Source: Clostridium rectalis (GTDB lineage: Bacteria > Bacillota > Clostridia > Clostridiales > Clostridiaceae). From it: a DNA stretch of 64,000 bases. Location of the stretch: assembly GCF_900626095.1 (NCBI RefSeq), contig NZ_UYZZ01000001.1:434001-498000 (forward strand), in the 5' to 3' direction. Made by a program: the position numbers and the translations under genes. Within the stretch, counting starts at the first letter, position 1. Each line of letters begins with the position of its first letter. This document shows positions 37,351 through 46,918 of the stretch, in pieces. The notes under the pieces were generated by a model that was given only the letters and a program-made list of their open reading frames with translations, did not search any database and was not told the origin of the DNA.

Positions 37351-39489
37351 ATGTTACAAAATGCTAAGAAAATTTTAAAAAAATATTTTGGATATGATGA
37401 ATTTAGAAAATCACAGGAAAAGGTAATTCAAAGTATTTTAAATAAGGAAGATACTGTAGCAATTATGCCAACGGGAGCAGGAAAATCTATTTGTTATCAA
37501 GTCCCAGCAATACTATTAAAGGGAGTAACTATAGTAGTATCTCCACTTATATCTCTTATGAAAGACCAAGTGGATTCTTTAAAGGAATTAGGAGTAGAAG
37601 CGACTTATATAAATAGCTCACTTAATGATTTAGAGATACAGGAAAGGTTATTTAATGCTGAAAGTGGACAATATACACTTATTTACGTTGCACCAGAGAG
37701 ACTAGAATCCAAAGATTTTTGTAATAGCTTAAATAGTATACATATTTCATTAGTAGCAGTGGATGAGGCTCATTGTGTATCACAATGGGGACATGATTTT
37801 AGACCAAGCTATAGAAGAGTAAAAGAATTTATAGAAAGATTGGATAAAAGACCTATAGTTGGAGCTTTTACAGCTACAGCTACGGAAGTAGTACAGAAAG
37901 ATATATTAAAATTACTAGCTTTAAATAATCCCAATGTATTTTTGACAGGGTTTGATAGACCAAATTTAAGTTTTGAAGTAATAAAAGGAGAAAATAAAGA
38001 GAATTTTATATATGATTTTTTGGAGAATAATAAGGGTAATACGGGTATAATATATACCTCAACAAGAAAGGAAGCCCAAACTCTCTATAATAAAATAAGC
38101 TCTAAAGGTTATAAAGCTTCAGTATATCATGCAGGGCTTAATGATAAAGAAAGAAAAAAAGCTCAAGAGGATTTTTCTTTTGACAATATACATATTATGA
38201 TAGCAACTAATGCTTTTGGTATGGGGATAGATAAATCTAATGTAAGATTTGTAATACATTATAATATACCTAAAAATATGGAAGCATATTATCAAGAGGC
38301 AGGACGTGCTGGAAGAGATGGAGAGGAAAGTCAGTGTATATTGTTATTTTCACCAAAAGATATACAAATACAAAAATATTTTATAGATGCAAGTTTAATG
38401 TCACCAGATAGAAAAAATTATGAGTATAATAAATTAAGAGCAATGGTGGATTATTGTTATACATCTAAATGTTTGAGGGCATACATACTAGAATATTTTG
38501 GGGAGAAAAATGTATTAAAGAACTGTAATAACTGCAGTAATTGTAAAGATGATAGGGAAGAAAAGGATATAACTTTAGAGGCGCAAAAAATACTTTCTTG
38601 TGTTTATAGGATGCAGGGGAGATTCGGTGTTACTATGGTGGCAGATGTGTTAAAGGGCTCTAAAAATAAGAAAGTATTAAATTCAGGATTAAATGAAGTA
38701 TCTACTTATGGAATAATGAAAGAATTTCCACAAAAAAATATTGTGGCACTAATAAATAAGCTTATAGCTGATGAATATTTGGCAACTACAGATGACAAAT
38801 ATCCTGTTGTAAAATTAACATCTAAATCTTATCAGGTTTTAAGGGGAATAGAAAGTGTATTTATGAAAGTTAGTAAGGTGAAAAAGGTAAATAAACCAGA
38901 TAACACCTTATTTAATATATTAAAGGAACTTAGAAAAGAAATATCTAGTACTGAAAATGTTCCACCTTTTATGATTTTTCATGACTCTACATTAAAAGAG
39001 CTTAGTGAAGTTATGCCTACTAATGTAGATGATTTTATTTTAATTAAAGGAATTGGAGAAAGGAAATCAAAAGTATATGGAAAATTATTTGTTGAAACAA
39101 TTAAAGATTATGTTAAAGATAATAATATACAGATAGACAGATTTAAAACAGAGAATTTAGGAAAGGAGGAAAAAACTAAAACTCATATAGTAACCTATAA
39201 TTTATATATAACAGGAAATAACTTAGGTACTATTGCAAAGGAAAGAGGTTTGGCAGTAAGCACTGTAAAAGAACATTTATTGAAATGTTTAATGGAGGGT
39301 ATGGAGGTAAATACAGATAATTTTATAGACCATACTTGGAAAAAATTAATATGGGAGGCCATTGAAAAAATAGGAGGTAATAGGTTAAAACCTATTAAGG
39401 AAGCTTTACCAGCAGAAATTGATTATGCTACTATAAAGTTTGTATGGTATAAATATAATAGTGAGAAAATAAATGAAAAGACCAGTTAA
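37351..39489 (+). CDS. recQ: ATP-dependent DNA helicase RecQ
   Basis: 712 residues. Superfamily 2 helicase core with Walker A PTGAGKSICYQ, DEAH box VDEAHCVSQWGHDFRPSY, and motif VI QEAGRAGRDG; zinc-binding cysteines of the RQC region (CYTSKCLRAYILEYF then CNNCSNC); a winged helix; an HRDC domain at about 520-595 (MPTNVDDFILIKGIGERK); and a C-terminal helix-turn-helix extension (YITGNNLGTIAKERGLAVST). It unwinds DNA 3'-5' in recombination and replication-fork repair, with TopB as a likely partner. GAAAGG-type site before ATG. Confidence 0.95.
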   Translation: MLQNAKKILKKYFGYDEFRKSQEKVIQSILNKEDTVAIMPTGAGKSICYQVPAILLKGVTIVVSPLISLMKDQVDSLKELGVEATYINSSLNDLEIQERLFNAESGQYTLIYVAPERLESKDFCNSLNSIHISLVAVDEAHCVSQWGHDFRPSYRRVKEFIERLDKRPIVGAFTATATEVVQKDILKLLALNNPNVFLTGFDRPNLSFEVIKGENKENFIYDFLENNKGNTGIIYTSTRKEAQTLYNKISSKGYKASVYHAGLNDKERKKAQEDFSFDNIHIMIATNAFGMGIDKSNVRFVIHYNIPKNMEAYYQEAGRAGRDGEESQCILLFSPKDIQIQKYFIDASLMSPDRKNYEYNKLRAMVDYCYTSKCLRAYILEYFGEKNVLKNCNNCSNCKDDREEKDITLEAQKILSCVYRMQGRFGVTMVADVLKGSKNKKVLNSGLNEVSTYGIMKEFPQKNIVALINKLIADEYLATTDDKYPVVKLTSKSYQVLRGIESVFMKVSKVKKVNKPDNTLFNILKELRKEISSTENVPPFMIFHDSTLKELSEVMPTNVDDFILIKGIGERKSKVYGKLFVETIKDYVKDNNIQIDRFKTENLGKEEKTKTHIVTYNLYITGNNLGTIAKERGLAVSTVKEHLLKCLMEGMEVNTDNFIDHTWKKLIWEAIEKIGGNRLKPIKEALPAEIDYATIKFVWYKYNSEKINEKTS

Positions 39490-39619
39490 TAAATATTGAT
39501 TTTTTAAATATTATTGTCTGTATATTTTAGCTACATTCTTATATGTTGATTATAAAGTTTTGTATATAATAGTTTTTAATAATTGTAGGATATAAATATT
39601 ATTTATAAAGGAGGGAGGT

Positions 39620-40774
39620 ATGCATAATATTAAAGATTCATCGGAAAATTATTAGAAACAATTTATAGATTAAATATGAGGAAAAACATTATATGATCTG
39701 TTTTAGTTGCTAGATCTTCTGCTACAATGGAAGATTTAATGGATGGAAGTTTTCAGGGCAACAGGAAACGTATCTAAATGTTAAGGATATAGAAGAACTA
39801 TTATTTTGAATAAAAAAGTGTTTTGCATCTCTTTGGAATTTCCGTTCTTTTTCTTATAGAAATAATAATGGATATGATCATTTAAAAGTTGGAATGGCTA
39901 TTGTTATACAGAAAATGGTTGAATCAGAAGTTTAAGGGGTGTTGTTCATAGCCAATCCCATAACAGGTAAAAATGAAATAATTATTAATGCTTCCTATAA
40001 TCTTGGAGTAGCTATAATAGCCTGAAGCTATATTCTAAATAGGAAGGTGGAATAGGTAGATGCCACTATAAATAATAAGGAGATTTCTAATGTATACTCA
40101 GTTAATGGCATAAAAGTTATTAATAACTCCTATGAAATGAGAGTAAAAAGGGTCCTAAATGATAAAAGTTAAAAAACTATTTTATTTATCCTTAAAAATA
40201 GAATATATATATAACCTATAGATTTTGAGATTGAAATTATTTTAAAAAATATGAAATATAAGCTTTTTAAAGAGCTGGGATTGATAATGGGATCCTCAAC
40301 TTATATACACAAAATGGAATTATAAGAATGAAAAAATAAAATTAAAAATAAAGATGTAATTTCAAATAGAAGTTAGCATCATAAACAAGCAGAGGAAACT
40401 TGGAATAGTATGATATTTGATATTTTTTATGATGATAAAAAAGATGTTTTTTATGGAACAAGTGATAGTAATGGATTAGTAAAAGGGAAAGCTTGTTTAA
40501 CAAGCAGTTCTAAGGAGTTTAATAAATTAAAGAAATTGGATATATTAATATGTTCCTATACAGACCCTGAAGGGTCTACATTTTTCAAATTATCAGTGGT
40601 AGTAGTTTTGATACAGGAGGTGCCTTATTACATGTGGCTATTGTTGCACGTGAATATAATATACCTTCAGTATTGGGTGTAGGGAATTTAACAACAAATT
40701 TAGATGATGGAGGTTTTGTAATTGTAGATGGTTATAATGGGATTGTGAAAAAGATATCTAATGGTTTTTATTAA
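39620..40774 (+). pseudogene. Decayed PEP-synthase/rifampin phosphotransferase-like gene
   Basis: ATG at 39620 follows AAAGGAGGGAGG, a strong relic ribosome binding site. Near 39700 a frame reads VARSSATMEDLMDGSFQG and, after a one-base loss, QETYLNVKDIEELLF, then a TGA; the same frame goes on with IKKCFASLWNFRSFSYR, GMAIVIQKMVESEV, a TAA, GVLFIANPITG and INASYNLGVAII. This is the PPDK/PEP-synthase nucleotide-binding domain. Around 40410-40774 the swivelling phosphohistidine domain remains (GGALLHVAIVAREYNIPSV, VDGYNGIVKKIS), again with a frameshift. Intact relatives are about 870 residues, so more than half is lost between. Non-functional. Confidence 0.85.
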
Positions 40775-40955
40775 AAAATCATTAGATATTTAAAATAATA
40801 GCAATATTTATTTAAGGACTTTTAGGATAACTTTTTTCTATAACACAAAGTTTTACAGCGTTATTCAAAGGTTAATTATTATATTTTGTATAATAACAAG
40901 CAGTTAAATTTTAAAAAAAACACTAATAAATATTTTTCATATATTAAAAAAATAA

Positions 40956-41195
40956 TTAGTATTTTTGAATCGATAATATATCTTCAATTCTATCAGTCAT
41001 GTATTTATACGAGTCATATACTCCTTGATTGTAAAATTCTGGTGCTATTTCTTCTATTATAAAATTCAAAATTAAATTAGCAGCTAAATCTCCTAATTCT
41101 TCATCTCTCTCATTTGAAAAATATTCTTTTATTGAAGAAATAATATCTTCTTTTTGATTTTGGTTTAACTTAATTTTTACTTTATTACTGTTCAT
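40956..41195 (-). CDS. DUF2164 family protein
   Basis: 79 residues. The central block IISSIKEYFSNERDEELGDLAA followed by IEEIAPEFYNQGVYDSY is diagnostic of DUF2164, small cytoplasmic proteins of unknown function in Firmicutes and Proteobacteria. AAAGGAGG lies 6 bases before ATG 41195; the upstream in-frame start at 41252 lacks a site. Single gene. Confidence 0.85.
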   Translation of the reverse strand: MNSNKVKIKLNQNQKEDIISSIKEYFSNERDEELGDLAANLILNFIIEEIAPEFYNQGVYDSYKYMTDRIEDILSIQKY

Positions 41196-41736
41196 TTTTT
41201 CCTCCTTTAAATCTATTTTAATTTTATTTATTAGTAATAAGGATAGAGTCACTTAAAAAGAGTGTACTACTGCATTTATAAATTGTAAAACAAAAAATAT
41301 ACTCATCTATTATATTACAATTTTTATAAATAATTTTTATAAAATATATAATAGCTTTCTTAATTTACTTAGGAGAGTATTAAAAAATATCTTAATTATG
41401 AAGCGCTTCTTCTTTTTTAGTCGTCTTATAAGTGTAAGTTATTGAAATATAATACATAGCAGGCGATTATATGATTTTAGAGAAAAATTTTGTAATATAA
41501 TATAAATACAAAGATGTTAATTATATTTAAAATGAAAATTTTAGTATATTAATTATATCCTAACATATGTATTAAACATAACATTTTAATATATTATCAT
41601 CTAAATTTTAGTATAATGCAATATAATGTAAAAGTGTGTAAAAAGATAAAAATGAAAATAACAAGGAATTTAATTATATGTAAAGAAGGTTATAATTATA
41701 GGCTGTTATGTGAAAAACAAAATAGGAGGTAATTTA
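41196..41736. other. Intergenic stretch with no supported gene
   Basis: About 540 very AT-rich bases between the DUF2164 gene and the secreted repeat protein. Several TATAAT-like hexamers occur at 41610-41635 and may be promoter elements for the plus-strand gene. No RNA, repeat or coding signal is convincing. Confidence 0.5.
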
Positions 41737-42696
41737 GTGATTAAAAAGAAAATAGCTTTATTGTTGACATGTGTTTCTCTAACTTTTCCAGTTCAGGGAG
41801 TATTAGCTGCGGAAAATGTACGAGAGGATAAGGTACCAATTAACCAAAATATATCAAATGACAAAATACACAGTGGAAAAGAAAAATTAGATATAATGTG
41901 TAAGGAAGGTAAAATAGTTAGTTTATTAGAAACTAAACAGGGCATTATGATGCAGATGAGTGATATAAATATATTTCTTGATGATAAAAGTGAAATAATT
42001 GATGAATTTAGTGGTGAAAAATTAACTAAGAGTGATTTAATAGAGGGCACAAAAGTAAGAGTACTATATGGACCAGCTGTTACTTTAAGTATACCACCAA
42101 TGTCTTATGGAAGAAAAATTATGGTTATAAATGATTATAAAGGTATAGATAGATCAAAACAAACTGTAGAGAAAGTAGTAAAATTTAATGATGGTAATAA
42201 TGCTTATATTAAGTCTAAATATAACGAAAACATAACTTTGATAAGTAGTAAAACTGAAATAATAAATGAAAATGGAGAAAAATCATCTATTGATGATATA
42301 AAGTCTAGGTATAATATAAGACTTTATATTAATGAAAAGGAAGGAATTTTAAGTTCGAAATTATATTTACCAACTATATATGTACCACAAAAGGTTGTAA
42401 TTTTAGGCAAAGAAAAGGAAAATCTGTTGAATACAGAGGGCAATATAAGTAATATAAAAAATAATAATCAAGGGAAATCTTTTTTATTAAAAGGAGAAAA
42501 AATAACTGAATCTGGTTATGATAAAATAATACTTAATGTTGATAGTCATACTAAAATTATAGATGGTAAAAACAATAAGGAATTATCTATTAATGACTTA
42601 AAGGATGGTATACGTATATTGGGTTATTATGATAAAATGGTTACAAGAAGTATGCCACCTATAGGAAATTGTAAAGAAATAATAGTGTTAGAATAA
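41737..42696 (+). CDS. Secreted protein of three tandem ~80-residue repeats
   Basis: About 319 residues with a signal peptide (IKKKIALLLTCVSLTFPVQG, cleavage near VLAA). The mature part consists of three repeats (about residues 60-135, 140-220 and 230-318), each running from a glycine/lysine-rich beta strand through II-x-x-x-G-x-x-LS-x-x-D-L to a closing strand; the first and third contain SIPPM/SMPPIG. Repeat 2 is more divergent. I recognise no named family; related repeats occur next to copper-amine-oxidase-like domains in clostridia. GTG 41737 is used since ATAGGAGG lies 8 bases before it. A 22-bp terminator separates it from the lantibiotic genes, so membership is unproven. Confidence 0.65.
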   Translation: MIKKKIALLLTCVSLTFPVQGVLAAENVREDKVPINQNISNDKIHSGKEKLDIMCKEGKIVSLLETKQGIMMQMSDINIFLDDKSEIIDEFSGEKLTKSDLIEGTKVRVLYGPAVTLSIPPMSYGRKIMVINDYKGIDRSKQTVEKVVKFNDGNNAYIKSKYNENITLISSKTEIINENGEKSSIDDIKSRYNIRLYINEKEGILSSKLYLPTIYVPQKVVILGKEKENLLNTEGNISNIKNNNQGKSFLLKGEKITESGYDKIILNVDSHTKIIDGKNNKELSINDLKDGIRILGYYDKMVTRSMPPIGNCKEIIVLE

Positions 42697-42746
42697 ATAA
42701 TAGGCTGTTGATAAATTAAATTTATCAACAGCCTATTATTTTTGTT
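42695..42746 (+). terminator. 22-bp perfect hairpin terminator before the lantibiotic locus
   Basis: Arms 42695-42716 and 42720-42741 (core ATAGGCTGTTGATAAA) pair without mismatch, followed by TTTTTG. It closes the secreted-repeat gene and insulates lanF. Confidence 0.9.
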
Positions 42747-42813
42747 TTAATTATAAAATCATTAGATTTATTTGATAGGATATTATACATAAAGAGGTAA
42801 GGGAGCGTAAAAA

Positions 42814-43503
42814 ATGAGTGAGTATTATTTAGAGACAAAAAATTTAACTAAAAAATTTAGAAAACAAAGGGCCGTAGATTCTATTAATTTAAAGATAAAA
42901 AAGGGAAGTATTTATGGATTTTTGGGCCCAAATGGAGCAGGAAAATCTACCACTTTAAAAATGATTGCAGGATTATTATATCCCACAGAGGGTGATATAT
43001 TTATAGATGGACATAAATGGAGTAGAAAAGATCTTAGGAATATAGGTGTACTTATAGAATCTCCAGCCTTTTATGGCAATTTGACGGCTAGAGAAAACTT
43101 AAAAGTTCATACAACACTTCTAAATATTACAGATAGTAAAATCGATGAGGTTTTAAATATTGTAGATTTAAAAAACACAGGAAATAAAAAATCATCACAA
43201 TTTTCCTTAGGAATGAAACAAAGACTTGGTATTGCAATAGCACTTCTTAATGAGCCAAAGCTATTAATATTAGATGAACCAACAAACGGCTTGGATCCTT
43301 TAGGTATACAGGAATTAAGGGATTTGATTAAATCTTTAAAGGAAAAAGGAATAACAATTATTTTTTCTAGTCATATTTTATCAGAGGTTGAGCATGTAGC
43401 TGAATATATAGGCATTATTCACCAAGGGAAGTTAAAATATCAGGATAAAATTAATAAAACTGAAAATTTAGAAAAATTATTTATGAATGTAGCTACAGTA
43501 TAG
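42814..43503 (+). CDS. lanF: Lantibiotic immunity ABC transporter ATPase LanF
   Basis: 229 residues: Walker A GPNGAGKST, signature FSLGMKQRLGIA, Walker B LLILDEPTNGLD. The SLGMKQR form of the signature is usual in LanF/bacitracin-type ATPases. With two small permeases directly after (LanE, LanG) and a lantibiotic biosynthesis set beyond, it should energise removal of the producer's own lantibiotic from its membrane. AAGGGAG precedes the ATG. First gene of a three-gene operon ended by the hairpin at 45091. Confidence 0.93.
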   Translation: MSEYYLETKNLTKKFRKQRAVDSINLKIKKGSIYGFLGPNGAGKSTTLKMIAGLLYPTEGDIFIDGHKWSRKDLRNIGVLIESPAFYGNLTARENLKVHTTLLNITDSKIDEVLNIVDLKNTGNKKSSQFSLGMKQRLGIAIALLNEPKLLILDEPTNGLDPLGIQELRDLIKSLKEKGITIIFSSHILSEVEHVAEYIGIIHQGKLKYQDKINKTENLEKLFMNVATV

Positions 43504-43518
43504 GGAGGAAGTTTAACA

Positions 43519-44253
43519 ATGATTAATATGTTACAATCTGAAAATTTAAAGTTTAAAAGGTCTTTTTCTAAAAAATTTTGTTTTATAGTGCCTATGTATA
43601 TATTAGTTCTATCCCTTCAAATGAATATATACTTTTTTACAAATACAATGAATTGGTGGAGTGCTTTCTTTATTCCGTTTGTTGTATGTATAGTTTGTAT
43701 ACTGTCTACTAATAGAGAAAAAAAGGCTGGAAACTACAGAACTTTGAAGTCTAAGGATATAAATTTAAAGGCATTGTGGATTAGTAAAATTATGGTTATA
43801 GCTTATTATTTATTGATAGCCTCAATAATTATGATAATTAATTTTCTTATAGTAAAATTACTATACATTAGTTATAGTAATAATCTTATTCCAATAGATA
43901 AAACAATTAAAGCTATTTTAACTATATGGATTACAACCCTTATATTAATTCCAATTTGTTTATTTATCGCAGAAGCCCTAGGTACATTTATGGTAATATT
44001 AGTTACCTGTGTGGGAATTATAATAGGACTTTTTACAGTTGGGAATAGTTTATGGTATCTATGTCCTTGGGCACTTAATATTAGACTTATGTGTCCAATA
44101 TTGAAACTAAATCCTAATGGGGCTTTATTAGAGGCTGGTGATCCTTTGTTAGATTCAGCAGTAATACCAATTGGAATTTTAGTAGGAATTGTAGGCTTTA
44201 CAGTGTTATCCTTATTAACAAGTATTTGGTTTGCTAAAAAGGAGGCACGTTAA
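43519..44253 (+). CDS. lanE: Lantibiotic immunity permease LanE
   Basis: 244 residues, about six membrane helices, no soluble domain: an ABC-2 permease of the MutE/EpiE/SpaE type. The basic start (MINMLQSENLKFKRSFSKKF) followed by a helix is the typical entry of this group. The gene follows lanF after 15 bases with an AGGGAGGA site. It forms, with LanF and LanG, the self-protection exporter. Confidence 0.9.
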   Translation: MINMLQSENLKFKRSFSKKFCFIVPMYILVLSLQMNIYFFTNTMNWWSAFFIPFVVCIVCILSTNREKKAGNYRTLKSKDINLKALWISKIMVIAYYLLIASIIMIINFLIVKLLYISYSNNLIPIDKTIKAILTIWITTLILIPICLFIAEALGTFMVILVTCVGIIIGLFTVGNSLWYLCPWALNIRLMCPILKLNPNGALLEAGDPLLDSAVIPIGILVGIVGFTVLSLLTSIWFAKKEAR

Positions 44254-44258
44254 TAATT

Positions 44259-45065
44259 ATGTGTTTAATAAGAGCTATTAAATCTGAGTGGAGAAAAACT
44301 AAAAGGACCCCCTTTAGATATATAGTATTACTAGTACCAATTTTGTTTTCTTTATTAGTAATATCATATATATCTATTTATAATATAAATTACACATTTC
44401 AGATTAAAGTGTATGAACTATATTTTGGAACAATTGGTATAGCATTGCCCATGGTCACATCAATTTTGGCGGGCTTAAATATTATAGAAGAAGAAAATGC
44501 AGGAGATTTTAGAGCGCTATTGATGGTTCCTATTTCAAGAAAAAATATATATTTGGGAAAGTTATTTATGATTATTTTAGTTACTATAATTGATATGCTT
44601 GTGTCTTTAGGAATTCTATTAGTAGGAATGAAGTTTATTTTTCCCGGAATAGATATTCAGTATGGAGTTTTTCTACAAGGAACAATATTTGGGACTATAG
44701 GAGCGTTATTTTTATATGTAGTATATCTTATTATAAGCTTAAATTTTGGTATAGGTGCTACCATTGCAGTAGGAGTAGGCGGAAGCGTTTCTGGAGCATT
44801 ACTTCAAACAGGCTTAGGAGACAAGGTTTGGAATTTTGTACCTTGGGCTTGGTCTGGAAGGCTTAGTTCACTACCATGTTATACATTAAAAGGGTTTATA
44901 AAATTTAAAGGTTTGAATACTATAGAAAATATAAATGAGATCTTAAAGAAAGTGTTAATGAAAGAAATATATAAAGGATTATCTATTGCAACCATATCTT
45001 TTATTTTAGTAGCCATTGCTGGAATGGTATGGTTCAAAAAGTGGGAGGGTAGAAAAATTCGTTAA
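44259..45065 (+). CDS. lanG: Lantibiotic immunity permease LanG
   Basis: 268 residues, six membrane helices, second ABC-2 permease (MutG/SpaG type) with the usual cytoplasmic start IKSEWRKTKRTPFRYIVLLV and the short NAGDFRALLMVPISRKNIYLGK motif of the family. It begins 6 bases after lanE; the site GGAGG lies inside the end of lanE, 14 bases from the ATG, so translation is probably coupled. No separate LanI lipoprotein was found, so LanFEG seems to be the only immunity device. Confidence 0.9.
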   Translation: MCLIRAIKSEWRKTKRTPFRYIVLLVPILFSLLVISYISIYNINYTFQIKVYELYFGTIGIALPMVTSILAGLNIIEEENAGDFRALLMVPISRKNIYLGKLFMIILVTIIDMLVSLGILLVGMKFIFPGIDIQYGVFLQGTIFGTIGALFLYVVYLIISLNFGIGATIAVGVGGSVSGALLQTGLGDKVWNFVPWAWSGRLSSLPCYTLKGFIKFKGLNTIENINEILKKVLMKEIYKGLSIATISFILVAIAGMVWFKKWEGRKIR

Positions 45066-45090
45066 TTTTAAAATTATGTATAGATATTTT

Positions 45091-45131
45091 AAAGCTGCAT
45101 CAATTTAATAAAAAGAAATTGATGCAGCTTT
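45091..45131 (+). terminator. Terminator of lanFEG
   Basis: AAAGCTGCATCAATTT (45091-45106) pairs perfectly with 45116-45131; 9-base loop; short T-run. Splits immunity from biosynthesis transcription. Confidence 0.9.
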
Positions 45132-45205
45132 TGAAATTTGAAAAAGTATAACTTAATAAAACATGAGACTAAGCATTATATACTTTTAATTTATGAACTA
45201 TAAAA

Positions 45206-45214
45206 TGATATAAT
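45206..45214 (+). promoter_or_regulatory. Extended -10 for lanP
   Basis: TGATATAAT, a perfect extended -10, lies 50 bases before the lanP start; TTTAAT 18 bases further upstream is a weak -35. Confidence 0.5.
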
Positions 45215-45264
45215 AGTAAAAATATGTTATATTATAAATGAAATGAAAGTAAGGGGGAATAAAA

Positions 45265-46692
45265 ATGAAAAAAAGAAAAATATTGAAAAAAAGTTGTTCT
45301 TTTTTATTTGCAATTTTAGTATTTAGTAGCTTATTTTTAGTGAATAAAGTACAAGCTAGTAAAATGGGTTCACATAGCGAAATCCATCTTATTATTTTAT
45401 TTAATGACGATAGGATTGATACAAATGTTAATAAATTTATAGAGAAGTCTGGGGGAGCTATACTAAATACATTATCACAAGTTGGAGGTATAGAAGTTAA
45501 ATGTGAAGCTAAACTTATACCAGAAATTAAATCTTATAATACTGTTAAGGCATTGGTTCCAAATCATAATGTTAAGATACCAAAGGAAAGAACTATTAAA
45601 TTTAGGGAAAGTAGAAGGAGCAAAAGAAGTAGTGAATACCAAGAAGGGGATTTATATAAATTATATCAATGGGATATAAAAAAGGTAACTAATAATGGTA
45701 AGAGTTTTGAATTAGGAACAGGTAGTCATGATGTAGTAATAGCCATTTTAGATTCCGGAATAGATAAGAACCATGCTGACTTAAAAAATAATCTTTTAGG
45801 TGGTGAAAATTTTATTCCTAAAAATTTTAATGGCAATAAAACTGAAACTGGAGAACCAGAGGATATAGAAGATAGATTAGGACATGGCACATATATATCT
45901 GGAAGTATTGCTGGAAATGGAAGAATTAAAGGGGTGGCTCCTGATATTGGATTTAAAAGTTATAGAGTCTTTGATTCAAATGGACAAACAAATGCTACAA
46001 TAGTTTGCTCCGCTATAATAAAAGCTACTGATGATGGTGCGAATGTTATTAATTTAAGTATGGCTGGTTATGATATAAAAGGAAAATGTTATTGGACTGA
46101 CCCAGAAACGGGAATTAGATATGATCTTGGTGATGATATGGCTGAATATGAACTATATAAACGTTCTATTGAATATGCAGTAAACCATAATGTTTCAGTA
46201 GTAACTGCATCAGGAAATGACGGATTAGATTGTACAGATGGAGAGCTCTTAACTGAATTTCTTAATAAGCGAGATAAAGAAGATGGATTTGAATATGAAG
46301 GTGTTACTTGTGAAATCCCAGGGGGGATTGATGGTGTTATAAATGTTTCTGCAACAGGTAGAAATGATATTATAGCAGAATATTCAAATTATGGGGATGG
46401 CTTTATTCATGTGTCAGCACCAGGTGGAGATTATTCTGAAAGAGAGTCTATATATGATATGTGTCTAAGTACTGGAATAGGTAATAGTTATATGTTTGAG
46501 GAAGGAACATCAATAGCTGCCCCAAAAGTTTCAGCTATAGCGGGATTGATGTTATCCAAGGATAAAACCCTTACTCCTAAAGAAATAGAAAAAAAGATTT
46601 GTGAAAAAGCAGATAAATTAAATGGGAATAGGTTAAAAGAATTTTATGGTGCAGGACTTGTTAATGCTTATAATATTTTAAATAAAAAGTAA
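45265..46692 (+). CDS. lanP: Secreted subtilisin-like leader peptidase LanP
   Basis: 475 residues. Signal peptide to about residue 31 (KVQA-S), an I9-like prodomain to about 125 ending in a basic stretch (RRSKRSSE), then the S8 catalytic domain with Asp163 (ILDSGID), His207 (LGHGTYISGS), oxyanion Asn318 (TASGND) and Ser416 (EGTSIAAPKVS). No C-terminal LPXTG anchor as in NisP, so it is probably released or loosely cell-associated. Location directly before lanA indicates that it removes the LanA leader after export. AAGGGGG site before ATG. Confidence 0.9.
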   Translation: MKKRKILKKSCSFLFAILVFSSLFLVNKVQASKMGSHSEIHLIILFNDDRIDTNVNKFIEKSGGAILNTLSQVGGIEVKCEAKLIPEIKSYNTVKALVPNHNVKIPKERTIKFRESRRSKRSSEYQEGDLYKLYQWDIKKVTNNGKSFELGTGSHDVVIAILDSGIDKNHADLKNNLLGGENFIPKNFNGNKTETGEPEDIEDRLGHGTYISGSIAGNGRIKGVAPDIGFKSYRVFDSNGQTNATIVCSAIIKATDDGANVINLSMAGYDIKGKCYWTDPETGIRYDLGDDMAEYELYKRSIEYAVNHNVSVVTASGNDGLDCTDGELLTEFLNKRDKEDGFEYEGVTCEIPGGIDGVINVSATGRNDIIAEYSNYGDGFIHVSAPGGDYSERESIYDMCLSTGIGNSYMFEEGTSIAAPKVSAIAGLMLSKDKTLTPKEIEKKICEKADKLNGNRLKEFYGAGLVNAYNILNKK

Positions 46693-46802
46693 GAAATTTA
46701 TTTCAGTAATTAGTATAATAAATGTAAAAATAAAACATTTTAGTGAAATAATATAAAAAAAGTAAAAACATTATAAAAAAATTAGAATTATATTGTAAAA
46801 TA

Positions 46803-46832
46803 TTAACTGTAGACAAGTCTATAAGACATAAT
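46803..46832 (+). promoter_or_regulatory. Candidate regulated promoter of lanA with dyad in the spacer
   Basis: TTAACT (46803-46808) and CATAAT (46827-46832) are spaced by 18 bases. The spacer contains TAGAC-AA-GTCTA (46810-46821), a dyad, followed by a further AGACA (46824-46828). LanR-type OmpR regulators bind such repeats near the -35. The lanA start is about 85 bases downstream. Confidence 0.45.
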
Positions 46833-46918
46833 AAATAGTAACTTAAATATTTTGTTAAGACGTCAAACAAAATTTATTGGTTACAACATATTTAAAGAAT
46901 ATATTGGAGGGTGGAAAA

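Noticed and set aside
40410-40682. 90-codon open frame as a real gene
   Set aside because: It is one segment of the decayed PEP-synthase-like gene and loses the family frame before the phosphohistidine motif.
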